Made by a program: the position numbers and the translations under genes. DNA of 64,000 nucleotides from assembly GCA_963819845.1 (NCBI GenBank), contig CAWFXQ010000013.1, forward strand, positions 515,293 through 579,292. The letters run 5' to 3'. The stretch is from DATAGF01 sp963819845. GTDB lineage: Bacteria; Actinomycetota; Thermoleophilia; Miltoncostaeales; Miltoncostaeaceae. Below, piece by piece: positions 9,994 through 18,992 of the stretch; positions within the stretch are counted from its first letter, which is position 1, and every line of letters begins with the position of its first letter. Under the pieces are notes generated by a model, which ran no database searches, was not told the origin of the DNA, and saw only the letters and a list, made by a program, of their open reading frames with translations.

Positions 9994-10060
9994 CGGCGTG
10001 GCAGTCTCTCAGGCTCGTCCACGACCGCGCGGGAGGCCCGATGCCCCAGGAGACGTCGCC

Positions 10061-10507
10061 GTGAGCCCCGGCCTGCTGAGCGAGGTCCGCGAATGGCTGC
10101 TGACCGTCCGCTCCGTCCAGCGCCTGCGGAGCCGGGCGCGGCGGGCGCCGGTTCCCGGCGGCGGGCCCGGGGCGCCCCCGCGGCCGACGGTCGTGCGGCC
10201 CGACGACGACCCGGCCCTGCGCGCGGGCCTGCGCCGCTGGAGCCGCCGCTCGGCCCGCCCCGGGGCGCCGGGCGCCGCGGCCGGGCTCGCGCCGTCCGAC
10301 GCGGCCGAGGCCGCGCGCACGCTCATGGCCCTGCGGGCGCAGATGAGCGGCGCGGCGGCCGAGACCCTCGACGCCCACCTCGAGTCCGGGCGGGTCGAGG
10401 CGCGCCGCCTGCGCCCCGCCGACGGCTACGTCTGGGAGATGCCCGGCATGCGGGTCTTCGCGATCGCGGGCGTCCAGGCCTTCACGGTCGACGACCGCCG
10501 AGGCTGA
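10061..10507 (+). CDS. Hypothetical protein, 148 residues
   Basis: No family is recognised. The product has a basic, Arg/Pro/Gly-rich middle (residues about 20-75) and an ordered C-terminal part. The latter begins at SDAAEAARTLMALRAQMSG and ends in YVWEMPGMRVFAIAGVQAFTVDD, which resembles a small beta-sheet module. A GTG start is chosen because AGGAGA stands eight bases upstream. An upstream ATG at 10041 opens only a seven-codon frame that stops at this start (CCGTGAGC). It is the first plus-strand gene after the minus-strand aro block. Confidence 0.6.
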   Translation: MSPGLLSEVREWLLTVRSVQRLRSRARRAPVPGGGPGAPPRPTVVRPDDDPALRAGLRRWSRRSARPGAPGAAAGLAPSDAAEAARTLMALRAQMSGAAAETLDAHLESGRVEARRLRPADGYVWEMPGMRVFAIAGVQAFTVDDRRG

Positions 10508-10522
10508 CCGGCCGGGTCGGGC

Positions 10523-10774
10523 TCAGACGAAGGCCTGGTCCACGTAGCACCAGCGCCAGTCCTCGCCCGGCTGGGCCGACTGCACCACGGGGTGGCCGTC
10601 CCGCATGAAGTGCTTGGTGGCGTGCGTGTTGGGCGACGAGTCGCAGCAGCCCACGTTCCCGCAGGTGAGGCAGGTGCGCAGGTGCACCCAGGTGGCCCCG
10701 ATCGCCAGGCACTCCTCGCACCCGTCGGCGCGGGGGGCGGCCTCCGCGAGCCCGTCGGTGTGCGCGCAGGGCAT
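10523..10774 (-). CDS. UBP-type zinc finger domain protein
   Basis: This 83-residue protein is essentially one zf-UBP domain. Its Cys/His ligands are spaced as in the family: CAH near the start, CEECLAIG, HLRTCLTCGNVGCCDSS, then H-ATKHF and H in GHPVV. It ends with the typical WRWCYVD. In eukaryotes such fingers bind ubiquitin C-termini; the role of the bacterial stand-alone copies, common in actinobacteria, is not established. The ATG at 10774 is preferred to an in-frame GTG four codons upstream. Confidence 0.85.
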   Translation of the reverse strand: MPCAHTDGLAEAAPRADGCEECLAIGATWVHLRTCLTCGNVGCCDSSPNTHATKHFMRDGHPVVQSAQPGEDWRWCYVDQAFV

Positions 10775-10841
10775 CGGCCGCCACACTAGCCTGCGCGAGG
10801 CGCCGGGCGCCCCGTCCGGGGGCCGTCACTATGATCGGCGC

Positions 10842-11657
10842 GTGCCCGCCGCTCCCGCCGCCGTCTTCGGCCTTCCGGAGTGGGCGGGACGGCTCGCGCT
10901 CGCCGCCTGCGTGGTGGCCGGCGCCCTGCTGCTGCTGTGGTTCGTGAGCTGGCTGATGGGCCGCCTGATCCGCCGGACGACGCCCCGGGAGGGGCCGCGA
11001 GCCCGCCAGCGCGAGACGGCGGTGAAGGCTCTGGCGAGCGCCCTGCGCTACGTGATCCTGATCGCCGCCGTGATCGCGCTCGTCCTCGCCATCGCCGGCG
11101 GCGGCAGCCTCGCCGCGGCGAGCGGCGGCGCGCTGTTCGTCATCATCGCGGGATTCGCCTTCCAGCGGCTCCTGGTCGACGCGATCGCCGGCTTCTTCAT
11201 CCTCTTCGAGGGCGAGTACGCCGTCGGCGACGTCATCAGCGTCGAGCCGAGCGGCTACCTCGGCAGGGTGGAGTCGATCGGCCTGCGCGCCACGGTCCTC
11301 GCGGGCCCGGGCTCCGAGCGCATGGTGGTGCCCAACGGGCAGATCACCGGCCTCCGCGTCATCCCCGGCGGCCTGCGGCGGCTGAGGCTCGAGCTCCTGA
11401 CCAGGGATCCGGAGGCGGTCGAGGCCCTGGTCCACGAGGTCGCGGGGACCCTCGCCGGCGCCGGAGGGCCGTGGGACGGGCCGCCGCGGGTCGTGGTCCG
11501 GCCCGGGGACGACGGCGTGACCCGCGTGATCGCGGTCCTGGACGTCAACGCGGCCCGGGCGGGGGCATCGGACGCCTGGCTCGCCGACGCGCTGGCCGCG
11601 CGGGCGGGCGACCTGCTGGTGAGCCCCCCGCTGACCACGGCCGAGGGTCGCCGCTGA
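10842..11657 (+). CDS. Small-conductance mechanosensitive channel (MscS family)
   Basis: MscS channels release solutes on hypo-osmotic shock. The 271-residue protein has a first membrane segment at residues about 12-36 and a second and third in residues about 65-105. The latter include the glycine/alanine-rich pore helix (AASGGALFVIIAGFAFQRLLVD). The soluble beta domain with the signature GDVISVEPSGYLGRVESIGLRAT and VVPNGQI follows. The GTG at 10842 is in frame; the ATG eleven bases earlier is not. It is transcribed away from the zinc-finger gene. Confidence 0.88.
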   Translation: MPAAPAAVFGLPEWAGRLALAACVVAGALLLLWFVSWLMGRLIRRTTPREGPRARQRETAVKALASALRYVILIAAVIALVLAIAGGGSLAAASGGALFVIIAGFAFQRLLVDAIAGFFILFEGEYAVGDVISVEPSGYLGRVESIGLRATVLAGPGSERMVVPNGQITGLRVIPGGLRRLRLELLTRDPEAVEALVHEVAGTLAGAGGPWDGPPRVVVRPGDDGVTRVIAVLDVNAARAGASDAWLADALAARAGDLLVSPPLTTAEGRR

Positions 11658-11676
11658 GGGTCGGCCGGGGGCCGGG

Positions 11677-12345
11677 TCACGCGAGCCGCCCCGCGTACCA
11701 GTCCAGCGCCGCCGGGCCCCAGACCAGGGCCGCCACCGCGCCGCCGGCGAGGTAGGGGCCGAAGGGGACGGCCATGCGGCGCGCCCGGGGGCCGTGGCGC
11801 ACCAGCAGTGCCGCGCCGGTCGCCGCCGCGGCCGCGAACGCCGCGGCCAGGGCGGGCACGACCGCGGCGCCCAGGGCGGCGCCCATGAGCAGGGCGAGCT
11901 TGGCGTCGCCGAGGCCCATCGCCTCGGGGCGCACCACCGCGGGCACCAGCAGGAAGGCGGCGGCGCCGAGGGCGGCCGCGCAGGGCTCCCACCACCGGCG
12001 CGGCTCGGCGGCGATCGCGGCCGCGAGCGCGAGCGCGGCGGCCGGCAGCACCACGGCGTCGGGGATCAGCCGGTGGCGGAGGTCGATCACCACGACCGGG
12101 ACCAGGGCGACCAGCAGCACGCCCGCCGCCACGGCCTCCCAGCCGGGGCCGATCAGCGCGAGGGGGGCGGCCGCGGCCGCCACGCTGGCCGAGGCGATCG
12201 CGGCGGTCGCGGCGCCGGCGGGCGGCGGCCGCAGCAGCGGCTCGCCCCGGGGCCAGCGGGCGACCACGCCCGCCGACAGGACGCCCGCGGCGAGCCCGAG
12301 CGCGGCGGCGGCGCCCCACCAGGCGGCATGGAGGTCGATCGGCAC
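11677..12345 (-). CDS. Type IV prepilin peptidase, A24 family, short form
   Basis: This membrane aspartyl protease cleaves prepilin-like leaders. The 222-residue protein is nearly all hydrophobic. The two catalytic aspartates are in VVVIDLRHRLIPD and in the G-x-G-D motif MGLGDAKLALLMG. It lacks the N-terminal cysteine-rich methylase domain of PilD, as is common in actinobacteria. In that phylum a peptidase of this type often lies between aroE and aroC. Here it still lies between them, but as one gene in a 29-kb accessory stretch. No pilin genes are seen nearby. Confidence 0.87.
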   Translation of the reverse strand: MPIDLHAAWWGAAAALGLAAGVLSAGVVARWPRGEPLLRPPPAGAATAAIASASVAAAAAPLALIGPGWEAVAAGVLLVALVPVVVIDLRHRLIPDAVVLPAAALALAAAIAAEPRRWWEPCAAALGAAAFLLVPAVVRPEAMGLGDAKLALLMGAALGAAVVPALAAAFAAAAATGAALLVRHGPRARRMAVPFGPYLAGGAVAALVWGPAALDWYAGRLA

Positions 12346-12425
12346 GGCCCCGACGCTACGCGCGGGAGGCGCGCGCGGGGCGCGCGGCCCGTGCCGCGCG
12401 CGTCACGGGGGCGTGACGCGGGACG

Positions 12426-13223
12426 TCACTCCGGCCGGACGGCCACCCCGTAGAGCTTCACGAAGTCGAACTCGAACCCGCGGGGGCCGGCCGCGGCCGC
12501 GACCGCGGCGGCCACCCGGGCCCCATGGGCCTCGGCCTCGGCGGGGTCGAGCCCGTCCGAGAGGTGGGACGCCACCGCGCCGATGCGCGCGAGGAACGCC
12601 TCCGGGGAGGCACGTCGCACGCGGCGCTCCTCCCAGGCGTCGACCACCTCGAGGCCGGCCGCCTCCATGTAGGCGGCCAGCTCGTCGCCGGAGCGGTGGA
12701 TGCGGTCGAAGACCTCGGTCCAGGCGACCGGCACCGGCGGGTCGAGGTCGACGAGCAGCCGGCGGAACTCCTCGTCGGTCCCCCGCCCCGAGGCCAGGAT
12801 CGCCAGGGCGCCGCCCGGGCGCAGGCGGCGCGCCATCGCGGCCACGGCGGCGGGCTTGTCGGGGAACCAGTGGAACGCCATCCCGCTGACCACGGCGTCG
12901 TACGCGCCGTCGGGGACCGGCATCTCGTGGACGCCGGCGCAGATCAGCTCGACCTCCGCCCCCAGGCCGGAGAGCTTCTCGCGGAACCGCTCGAGCATGC
13001 CCTCGGAGGGGTCGACGCCGGTGACCCGGCCGGACCCGAAGCGCGCGACCATCGCCTCGGTGGCGAACCCGGTGCCGCAGCCCACGTCGAGCACGCGGTC
13101 GTAGCGACCCGCCGGGACGGCGGCCACGAGCCGCTCGGCGCCCATCCTGTTGCGCGCCAGCAGCTCGTCGTACTCGGGCGCGCTCCGGTCGAAGCTGCGC
13201 CCCACGTCCTGGCCGTCGCCCAC
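12426..13223 (-). CDS. Class I SAM-dependent methyltransferase
   Basis: The 265-residue protein has the Rossmann SAM-binding core. Motif I is VLDVGCGTGFATEAMVARFG near residue 45, the acidic residue after strand 2 is in VTGVDPSEGM, and motif post-II is in YDAVVSGMAFHWFPDK. The overall form resembles the UbiE/BioC-like methyltransferase 11 group, whose substrates vary. The C-terminal half carries no feature that identifies a substrate. It stands alone on the minus strand, divergent from rnhA. Confidence 0.85.
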   Translation of the reverse strand: MGDGQDVGRSFDRSAPEYDELLARNRMGAERLVAAVPAGRYDRVLDVGCGTGFATEAMVARFGSGRVTGVDPSEGMLERFREKLSGLGAEVELICAGVHEMPVPDGAYDAVVSGMAFHWFPDKPAAVAAMARRLRPGGALAILASGRGTDEEFRRLLVDLDPPVPVAWTEVFDRIHRSGDELAAYMEAAGLEVVDAWEERRVRRASPEAFLARIGAVASHLSDGLDPAEAEAHGARVAAAVAAAAGPRGFEFDFVKLYGVAVRPE

Positions 13224-13285
13224 CGCTCCCCCCGTGTCGCGGCCCGGCGGTCCCGGCCGGGCGGCGCTACGGTACCGAATGCGCC

Positions 13286-13813
13286 ATGGCGGAGACCTTC
13301 ACCCTCGTCACCGACGGGGCCTGCTCGGGGAACGGGACCGACGCCGCCCGCGGCGGATGGGCCGCGATCATCTCCGGGCCCGACGGCTCCGAGACCGTCC
13401 TGACCGGCGGCGAGTTCCCCACCACGAACAACCGCATGGAGCTGATCGCCGCGCTGCGGGGCCTGGGCGCCCTGCCCGACGGCGCCCAGGTGGAGCTCGT
13501 CACCGACTCGAGCTACGTGGCCAACGCCATCGCCAAGGGCTGGCTCGCCGGGTGGCAGCGCAAGGGCTGGCGCACGGCGAGCAAGCAGCCGGTCGCCAAC
13601 CGCGACCTCTGGGAGCGCATGATCGCCGAGCTCGCGCGGCTGAGGGTGCGCCCGCGCCTGGTGCGCGGGCACGCCGGGCACGAGGCCAACGAGCGCGCCG
13701 ACCGGCTGGCCCAGGAGGCCGCGCGCGAGGCGCAGCCGGCCCCGCCGCCGGCGCCGCCCGCCGCCGACCGCCCGCCGCCCCGCGACGACGGACAGCTGGG
13801 GCTGGACCTCTGA
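13286..13813 (+). CDS. rnhA: Ribonuclease HI
   Basis: RNase HI cuts the RNA strand of RNA-DNA hybrids. The catalytic acids are visible as D10 (TDGACSGN), E52 (NNRMELIA), D74 (VTDSSYV) and D139 (NERADRLA), with the supporting His in VRGHAGHEANE. The domain ends at about residue 145 and a proline-rich tail of about 30 residues follows (PPPAPPAADRPPP). The substrate-binding KGWLAGWQRKGWR handle is present. Its stop codon lies within CTGA, where the downstream reductase probably starts. Confidence 0.95.
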   Translation: MAETFTLVTDGACSGNGTDAARGGWAAIISGPDGSETVLTGGEFPTTNNRMELIAALRGLGALPDGAQVELVTDSSYVANAIAKGWLAGWQRKGWRTASKQPVANRDLWERMIAELARLRVRPRLVRGHAGHEANERADRLAQEAAREAQPAPPPAPPAADRPPPRDDGQLGLDL

Positions 13814-13839
13814 CCGTCCCGGCGCGGCCGCGGACGCTC

Positions 13840-14757
13840 GTGGTCGGCGCCGGCGCCATCGGGGGGTTCGTCGCCGCGCGGCTCGCCGAGGCCGGCCGCC
13901 CGGTCGCCGCTCTCGCCCGGGGCGCCACGCTCGCGGCCCTCCGCGGCGGGCCGCTGCGCCTCACCGACGGCGGCGCCGAGCGCGAGGTCGCGGTCCCGGC
14001 GGTGGAGGACGCGGCCGACTGGGCCCCGGTGGAGCTCGCCCTCATCTGCGTGAAGAGCTTCGACACGGCCGTCGCGGCGGCCGGCCTGGCCCCGGCGCTC
14101 GCGCCCGGGGCGGTGGTCCTGTCGCTTCAGAACGGCGTCAACAACCCCGCCGCGATCGCCCGCGCCTGCCCGGGCGCGGCGGTGGGAGGGGTGGCCGTCT
14201 ACCTGGGCTGCCAGCGCCTCGGCCCGGCCAGGATCGTGCGGCGGCCCAGCCGTGACCCGTCAACCGGCCGCCTGCGCGACCTCCTCGCCGGCGCCGGAGC
14301 GGGGCCTCCCGGCGAGGCCCTGGCGGCCCTCGCCGCGGATGTCGGGGTGCCCGGCCGCGTCAACGCCTCCGACGAGCGGGCGCTCTGGACCAAGCTCGTC
14401 GCCAACGCCTCCCTCAACACCGTGACCGCGCTGGGGCGCGCCCGGGTGGGCGCCGTCTTCGCCGACCCGCGGGCCGTCGCGCTGATGCTCGCGCTGGGCC
14501 GCGAGGTCGTGGCCGTGGCGCGCGCGCAGGGGATCGACGTGGCCCCCGACGCCGCCGAGGCCTACGTCGCCGACGCCCGCCGGCGCCTGCCGCGCGACGG
14601 CGGCTCGTCCACCCTCTTCGACCTGGAGGCCGGCCGGCGGCTGGAGCGCGACGCGCTCCTGGGCGCGGTCGTGCGCCGGGCCGAGCGCATGGGGGTGCCC
14701 GCCCCCGCCGCCCGCGCCTGCGACGCGCTGCTGCGGCTGCTGGACCCGGCCGGCTGA
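13840..14757 (+). CDS. panE: 2-dehydropantoate 2-reductase family (ketopantoate reductase)
   Basis: ApbA/PanE-family enzymes reduce ketopantoate to pantoate with NADPH for coenzyme A synthesis. The Rossmann fingerprint VVGAGAIGGFVAARLAEAG is at the N-terminus. The catalytic lysine is in CVKSFDT, the substrate loop in SLQNGVNN, and the C-terminal helical domain shows KLVANASLNTVTAL. The conventional GTG start at 13840 cuts into the first beta strand. An in-frame CTG at 13810, overlapping the rnhA stop as CTGA, would restore it and may be the true start. Paralogues of unknown substrate exist, so the gene name is tentative. Confidence 0.8.
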   Translation: MVGAGAIGGFVAARLAEAGRPVAALARGATLAALRGGPLRLTDGGAEREVAVPAVEDAADWAPVELALICVKSFDTAVAAAGLAPALAPGAVVLSLQNGVNNPAAIARACPGAAVGGVAVYLGCQRLGPARIVRRPSRDPSTGRLRDLLAGAGAGPPGEALAALAADVGVPGRVNASDERALWTKLVANASLNTVTALGRARVGAVFADPRAVALMLALGREVVAVARAQGIDVAPDAAEAYVADARRRLPRDGGSSTLFDLEAGRRLERDALLGAVVRRAERMGVPAPAARACDALLRLLDPAG

Positions 14758-14804
14758 GGGGCCGCGGGGCGGCGGCCGCCCGCCGGTCGTCCTACACTGG
14801 ATCC

Positions 14805-15899
14805 GTGAGGGACAGCTTCTCGCTGGGGACGATCGCCGGCGTCAGGATCGGGCTCAACTGGAGCGTCCTGCTGCTGCTGGCCCTCCTGATGTGGACGCTC
14901 GCGACGGGGGTCTTCCCGGAGACCAACCCGGGGCTCTCCGACAACGCGCACTTCGCCATGGCCGTCGTCGCGGCCCTGGCCTTCTTCGCCTCGATCCTGC
15001 TCCACGAGCTCGGCCACGCGGTGCAGGCGCGCCGCGACGGCATGGAGATCGACGGGATCACGCTGTGGCTGTTCGGGGGCGTCGCGCGCTTCACGGGCAT
15101 GTTCCCGTCGCCCGGCGCCGAGTTCCGCATCGCCGTCGCCGGGCCGCTGGTCTCGCTGGCCCTGGGGGGCGGGTTCGTCGGGATCGCCCTCGTGCCCGGG
15201 CTGCCGGAGCCGGTCAACGCCGTCTGCGCCTGGCTCGGCTTCATCAACCTGCTGCTGCTGGCCTTCAACCTGCTGCCCGCCCTGCCGCTCGACGGCGGGC
15301 GGATGCTGCGCGCCGGGCTGTGGCGCTGGAAGGGCGACCTGCGCAGCGCCACGCGCCTGGCCGCGACGGGGGGCAAGTTCATCTCGTTCGGCCTGATCGG
15401 CGTCGGCATCGCCATGTTCGTCCTGCAGGGGGCCTTCAGCGGCATCTGGCTCGTCGTGATCGGCTGGTTCCTGCTCCAGGCCTCCGCGGCCGAGTCGCGG
15501 GCGATCATGCGCCGCGACCCGCTCGCCGGCATGCGAGTCGGGGACCTGATGGTGCGCGACCCGGTCACGACGACGCCGGCCGAGACGCTGGCGCGGTTCG
15601 TCGAGCGCACGGCGTGGGACCAGCGGCATACGGCCTACCCGGTCGTCAACGGGGGCCGGGCCGTCGGCCTGATGCCCTACCGCGTCCTGTCCGAGATCCC
15701 GCGCGAGCAGTGGCCGGAGCGGCGGGTGGGCGAGTGCATGGTCGCCCTCGACCGGCTCCCGACGCTGTCGGCCGACGACGACCTGGGCGCGGCGGTCACC
15801 GCGCTGCGCGGCACCGGCCTCGGGCGCGCGCTGGTCCTCGACGGCGAGCGCCTCGTGGGCCTGCTGTCCATCTCGGACGTCGCCCGCGCCGTCGCCTGA
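14805..15899 (+). CDS. Site-2 protease family (M50) membrane metalloprotease with CBS pair
   Basis: This 364-residue intramembrane zinc protease has HELGH at residues about 67-71 in a membrane helix. The third ligand motif, NLLPALPLDGGR, is near residue 160. Five to six hydrophobic segments cover residues 15-225. Two CBS domains follow (VGDLMVRDPVTTTPAETL... and VGECMVALDRLPTLSADDDL...), which could sense adenine nucleotides. The arrangement is that of actinobacterial Rip3-like proteases. The substrate, perhaps an anti-sigma factor, is unknown. The start is a GTG. Confidence 0.9.
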   Translation: MRDSFSLGTIAGVRIGLNWSVLLLLALLMWTLATGVFPETNPGLSDNAHFAMAVVAALAFFASILLHELGHAVQARRDGMEIDGITLWLFGGVARFTGMFPSPGAEFRIAVAGPLVSLALGGGFVGIALVPGLPEPVNAVCAWLGFINLLLLAFNLLPALPLDGGRMLRAGLWRWKGDLRSATRLAATGGKFISFGLIGVGIAMFVLQGAFSGIWLVVIGWFLLQASAAESRAIMRRDPLAGMRVGDLMVRDPVTTTPAETLARFVERTAWDQRHTAYPVVNGGRAVGLMPYRVLSEIPREQWPERRVGECMVALDRLPTLSADDDLGAAVTALRGTGLGRALVLDGERLVGLLSISDVARAVA

Positions 15900-15911
15900 G
15901 CCGGCGCCGGA

Positions 15912-16217
15912 CTACGGGTGGATGAGCGCGTGCAGCTCGTAGACGCTGACCGCCGGGGGTGAGGGCGGAGGGCCCCCCCGCGCCGAGAGCACGGCGTGGA
16001 CCGCCGGCATCAGCCGGTCGCGCTCGAAGCGCTCGTACGCCTCCCGCGACACCCAGACGTCGAAGACGCGGAAGCCCCCGTCGCCGGTCGTCCCGGCGGT
16101 GTGGACGATCATCCCCTCCGGCGGCGAGTCCCGCTCGCCCAGCCGCTCGGCGATCGCGTCGTAGTTGCTCGTGTCCTGCCCGCCCGTGGGCCACTCGTGC
16201 ACCACCGCGACCGGCAT
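15912..16217 (-). CDS. Small ABM-like (dimeric alpha-beta barrel) protein
   Basis: The 101-residue product looks like a ferredoxin-like or antibiotic-biosynthesis-monooxygenase-type domain. A beta strand MPVAVVHEWP is followed by a helix containing YDAIAERLG. Then come GMIVHTAGTTGDGGFRVFDVWVSREAYERFERDRLMPAVHAVL and a final VSVYELHALI strand. Such proteins act as oxygenases, as stress proteins or as dimeric binding modules, and no catalytic role can be assigned. It converges with the M50 protease gene, with 12 bases between the stops. Confidence 0.65.
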   Translation of the reverse strand: MPVAVVHEWPTGGQDTSNYDAIAERLGERDSPPEGMIVHTAGTTGDGGFRVFDVWVSREAYERFERDRLMPAVHAVLSARGGPPPSPPAVSVYELHALIHP

Positions 16218-16291
16218 GGCCGACCTCCTCGTCCGTTCGGTGGGACGAATCTCCCGCAAACCGGCCGTTTCGGCAACCCGGCGGCGGCGCG

Positions 16292-17233
16292 CTAGGACGG
16301 CTCGGCGGCCCGGTCGGCGCGGGCGTCGGCGATGGCCCGGCGGATGCGGAAGTGCCGGAGCATCAGGGCGATGCAGACGAGAGCCAGGGTGGCGTTGACC
16401 ACGATCAGGGTGAGCTCCATGCCCGCGCTGAAGGCCAGGATGTCGGTGCGCCCGGCCTCGCCCGCGAGCATCACGACGAGCAGCGCCTGCGTCGGGCCGA
16501 GGCCCCCCGGCGTGGCCGGGAACAGCGCTCCGAGGCTGCCTGCGACCTGCACGATCACCGCGTTCTCGAGGCCGGCGGGCACCGAGAAGGCCGCCAGGAA
16601 CATCGCCGCGCCGGCCACCCGGCAGACCCAGCCGAGCGCCTGCCACGGCACGACCCGCGCGAGGTAGCGGGACGGGGTCCTCACGATGGCGAGCCCCTGG
16701 CCGAACTGGCGCCAGAAGGCTCGCACGCGGCGCCCGGCGACGAACGCCGCGACGGCGAGCCCCGCGACGATGACGGCCACGAGCCACCAGTTGCGGAAGG
16801 CCCAGGAGAGGTCGAAGGCCGGGATGTCGGGCAGGCGCAGCCCGGGCAGCACCCCGGCCGAGAGCGCCCAGATCAGCAGGGCGCTGGCCACGACGAAGTC
16901 GAAGAGCGTCTCGGCGACGAGGCTCCCGACCAGCGTCGGGTAGCGCGCCTCCCGGGTCGATCGCTTCATCAGGAACATCTTCACCAGGTCGCCGACCCGG
17001 GCCGGGATCACCGCGTTCACCCCCACGCCGGCGCAGTAGGCCCCGAACGCGGTGCGGTAGCGGATGCGCTCGGCGGGCAGCGCGGCCCGCAGGATCTGCT
17101 GCCACGCGCGGGATCGCAGCGCCAGGTTGCCGACGCTGAACGCGACCGCGAGCGCGAGGAAGCCCCAGTGGACGGCCGCCAGCCGCTCGCCGAAGGCCTG
17201 GACGGCGTCGATGAAGCTGCGGATGGAGTCCAC
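16292..17233 (-). CDS. YbhN/UPF0104-family membrane protein (flippase-like domain)
   Basis: The 313-residue integral membrane protein has about seven hydrophobic helices. It carries the motifs of the lysylphosphatidylglycerol-synthetase-like membrane region, notably GVGVNAVIPARVGDLVKMFLMKRST near residues 70-95 and GSLGALFPATPGGLGPTQALLV near 230-250. Family members are thought to translocate or modify lipids, though most are uncharacterised. It follows metW with nine bases between, so it may be co-transcribed with metX-metW without sharing their role. Confidence 0.82.
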   Translation of the reverse strand: MDSIRSFIDAVQAFGERLAAVHWGFLALAVAFSVGNLALRSRAWQQILRAALPAERIRYRTAFGAYCAGVGVNAVIPARVGDLVKMFLMKRSTREARYPTLVGSLVAETLFDFVVASALLIWALSAGVLPGLRLPDIPAFDLSWAFRNWWLVAVIVAGLAVAAFVAGRRVRAFWRQFGQGLAIVRTPSRYLARVVPWQALGWVCRVAGAAMFLAAFSVPAGLENAVIVQVAGSLGALFPATPGGLGPTQALLVVMLAGEAGRTDILAFSAGMELTLIVVNATLALVCIALMLRHFRIRRAIADARADRAAEPS

Positions 17234-17242
17234 GGGCGGGCG

Positions 17243-17836
17243 CTATCGTCGCAGCAGGTAGGCGGCCCCCGCGGCGAGCAGGTTCGGCCGCCGCGCGGCG
17301 CGGGGGGGCGCCGCGCACCCGGCGGCGTCCAGCAGCCGCCGCGCGAGCAGCGTGAGGCTCTCGGCGCGCGCGAGGGCCTCGAAGTCGCGGATCGTGCACA
17401 GGTGGATGTTCGGCGTCTCGTACCAGCGGTAGGGCAGCGTGCGCGTCACGGGCATCCGCCCCCGCGCCAGCAGCTGCGCCCGCAGGCGCCAGTGGCCGAA
17501 ATTGGGGAACGACACGATGCCCAGGCGCCCCACGCGGGTCATCTCCCGCAGGACGACCCGCGGCCGCCGGACGGCCTGGAGCGTCTGGGAGAGCACGACG
17601 ACGTCGAACGAGCCGTCCTCGAACTCGGGCAGGCCGCGGTCGATGTCGGCCTCCACCACCGGCACTCCCCGCTCGACGCAGGCGTGCAGCGCCTCGCGCG
17701 ACACCTCCACCCCCTGCCCGCGGCAGCCGCGGCGCTCGATCAGCTCGGCGAGCAGGTCGCCGTCGCCGCACCCGAGGTCGAGCACCCGCGTGCCGGGCGA
17801 GATCATCTGCGCGACCAGGTCGAGGTCGGCCCTCAC
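17243..17836 (-). CDS. metW: Methionine biosynthesis protein MetW
   Basis: MetW is a methyltransferase-fold partner of MetX, required for homoserine acylation in several bacteria. The 197-residue protein shows the SAM-fold motif VLDLGCGDGDLLAELIERRG, the MetW-specific GVEVSREALHACVERGV and FDVVVLSQTLQAV. The diagnostic segment SFPNFGHWRLRAQLL and PYRWYETPNIHLCTIRDF follow. Its GTG start overlaps the metX stop (GTGA), so MetX and MetW are translationally coupled. Confidence 0.93.
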   Translation of the reverse strand: MRADLDLVAQMISPGTRVLDLGCGDGDLLAELIERRGCRGQGVEVSREALHACVERGVPVVEADIDRGLPEFEDGSFDVVVLSQTLQAVRRPRVVLREMTRVGRLGIVSFPNFGHWRLRAQLLARGRMPVTRTLPYRWYETPNIHLCTIRDFEALARAESLTLLARRLLDAAGCAAPPRAARRPNLLAAGAAYLLRR

Positions 17837-18981
17837 GCCGTGGCGGCGGCGGGGATCCGCTCACGCGCGACCCGGTCGAGGAACGCCGCGACCGTGCGGT
17901 GGTACTCGGGGACCTCCAGCAGGAACGAGTCGTGGCCGTGGGGCGAGGCGACCTCGCGGTAGGTGACGGGGGCCCCGTGGGCGGCGAGGGTTCGGACGAT
18001 CTCGCGCGAGTGCCCGGAGTCGAAGCGCCAGTCGCTGTCGAAGGAGATCACCAGGACGTCGGAGGTCATCGCCCCGACGGCCCGTGCCGTGGCGACCGGG
18101 TCGGCGAAGGGCTCGAAGTAGTCCATGACCCGCGACAGGTAGAGGTAGCTGTTGGCGTCGAAGCGGCGCAGGAACGACTCGCCCTGGTGGCGCAGGTAGC
18201 TCTCGACCTGGAAGGCGACGTCGAAGCCGAGCCGCGGGACGTCGCCGTTCTGCAGCCGCCGGCCGAACTTGCGGCGCATCGACTCGGCCGACAGGTAGGT
18301 GATGTGCGCCATCTGGCGGGCGACCGCCAGGCCCCGGTCGGGGCGCACCCCGGCCGCGTAGTAGTCGCCGCCGTGGAAGTCGGGGTCGCTCATGATGGCC
18401 GTGCGCGCGACGGCCGAGAAGGCGATGTTCTGGGCGCTCAGGCGGCTGCTGGCGCAGATCGCCACCGCCGCCCCGAGCTCGTCCGGCCCATCGAGGGCCC
18501 ACTGCAGGGCCTGCATGCCCCCGAGCGACCCGCCGATCGCCGCCAGCGGCCGCTCGACGCCGAGGTGGGCGACCACGGCCCGCTGCACCCGCACCAGATC
18601 GCGCACGGTGAAGAGCGGGAAGCGCAGCCCGTAGGGGCGGCCGGTGGCGGGGTCGGTCGAGGACGGGCCGGTGGTGCCCTGGCACCCGCCGAGGAGGTTG
18701 GCGCAGACGACGAAGAAGCGGTCCGTGTCGAGCGGCCGGCCGGGGCCGATGATGTTGTCCCACCAGCCGCGCCGGCCCGGGTCGCCCTGGTGGCCGGCGG
18801 CGTGCGCGTCGCCGGTCAGGGCGTGGCACACGACCACCGCGTTCGCCCGCGCCGCGTCCAGGCTCCCATAGGTCTCGTACGCGACCTCGACCGGCGCGAG
18901 CACCGCGCCCGAGTCGAGGGCCAGCGGGCGCTCCGCGTCGAAGAGCACCACCGACTGCGTCTCCACGCGCTCCACCGGCAC
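17833..18981 (-). CDS. metX: Homoserine O-acyltransferase MetX
   Basis: This alpha/beta hydrolase-fold enzyme transfers an acyl group, most likely acetyl, from CoA to homoserine at the start of methionine synthesis. The product of 382 residues is full length. The nucleophile is S152 in GGSLGGM, and the His is in SPHGHDSFL. The family blocks CHALTGDAHA, GWWDNIIGPG, NLLGGCQGTTGPSS and YLSRVMDYF are present. Acetyl versus succinyl preference cannot be read with confidence. Its GTG start lies only 11 bases from the divergent cupin start. Confidence 0.93.
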   Translation of the reverse strand: MPVERVETQSVVLFDAERPLALDSGAVLAPVEVAYETYGSLDAARANAVVVCHALTGDAHAAGHQGDPGRRGWWDNIIGPGRPLDTDRFFVVCANLLGGCQGTTGPSSTDPATGRPYGLRFPLFTVRDLVRVQRAVVAHLGVERPLAAIGGSLGGMQALQWALDGPDELGAAVAICASSRLSAQNIAFSAVARTAIMSDPDFHGGDYYAAGVRPDRGLAVARQMAHITYLSAESMRRKFGRRLQNGDVPRLGFDVAFQVESYLRHQGESFLRRFDANSYLYLSRVMDYFEPFADPVATARAVGAMTSDVLVISFDSDWRFDSGHSREIVRTLAAHGAPVTYREVASPHGHDSFLLEVPEYHRTVAAFLDRVARERIPAAATA

Positions 18982-18992
18982 CCTCGTACTCT

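Noticed and set aside
10041..10064. Short ORF starting ATG at 10041
   Set aside because: It encodes seven residues ending at the start of the next gene; it could be a leader peptide, but nothing supports that.
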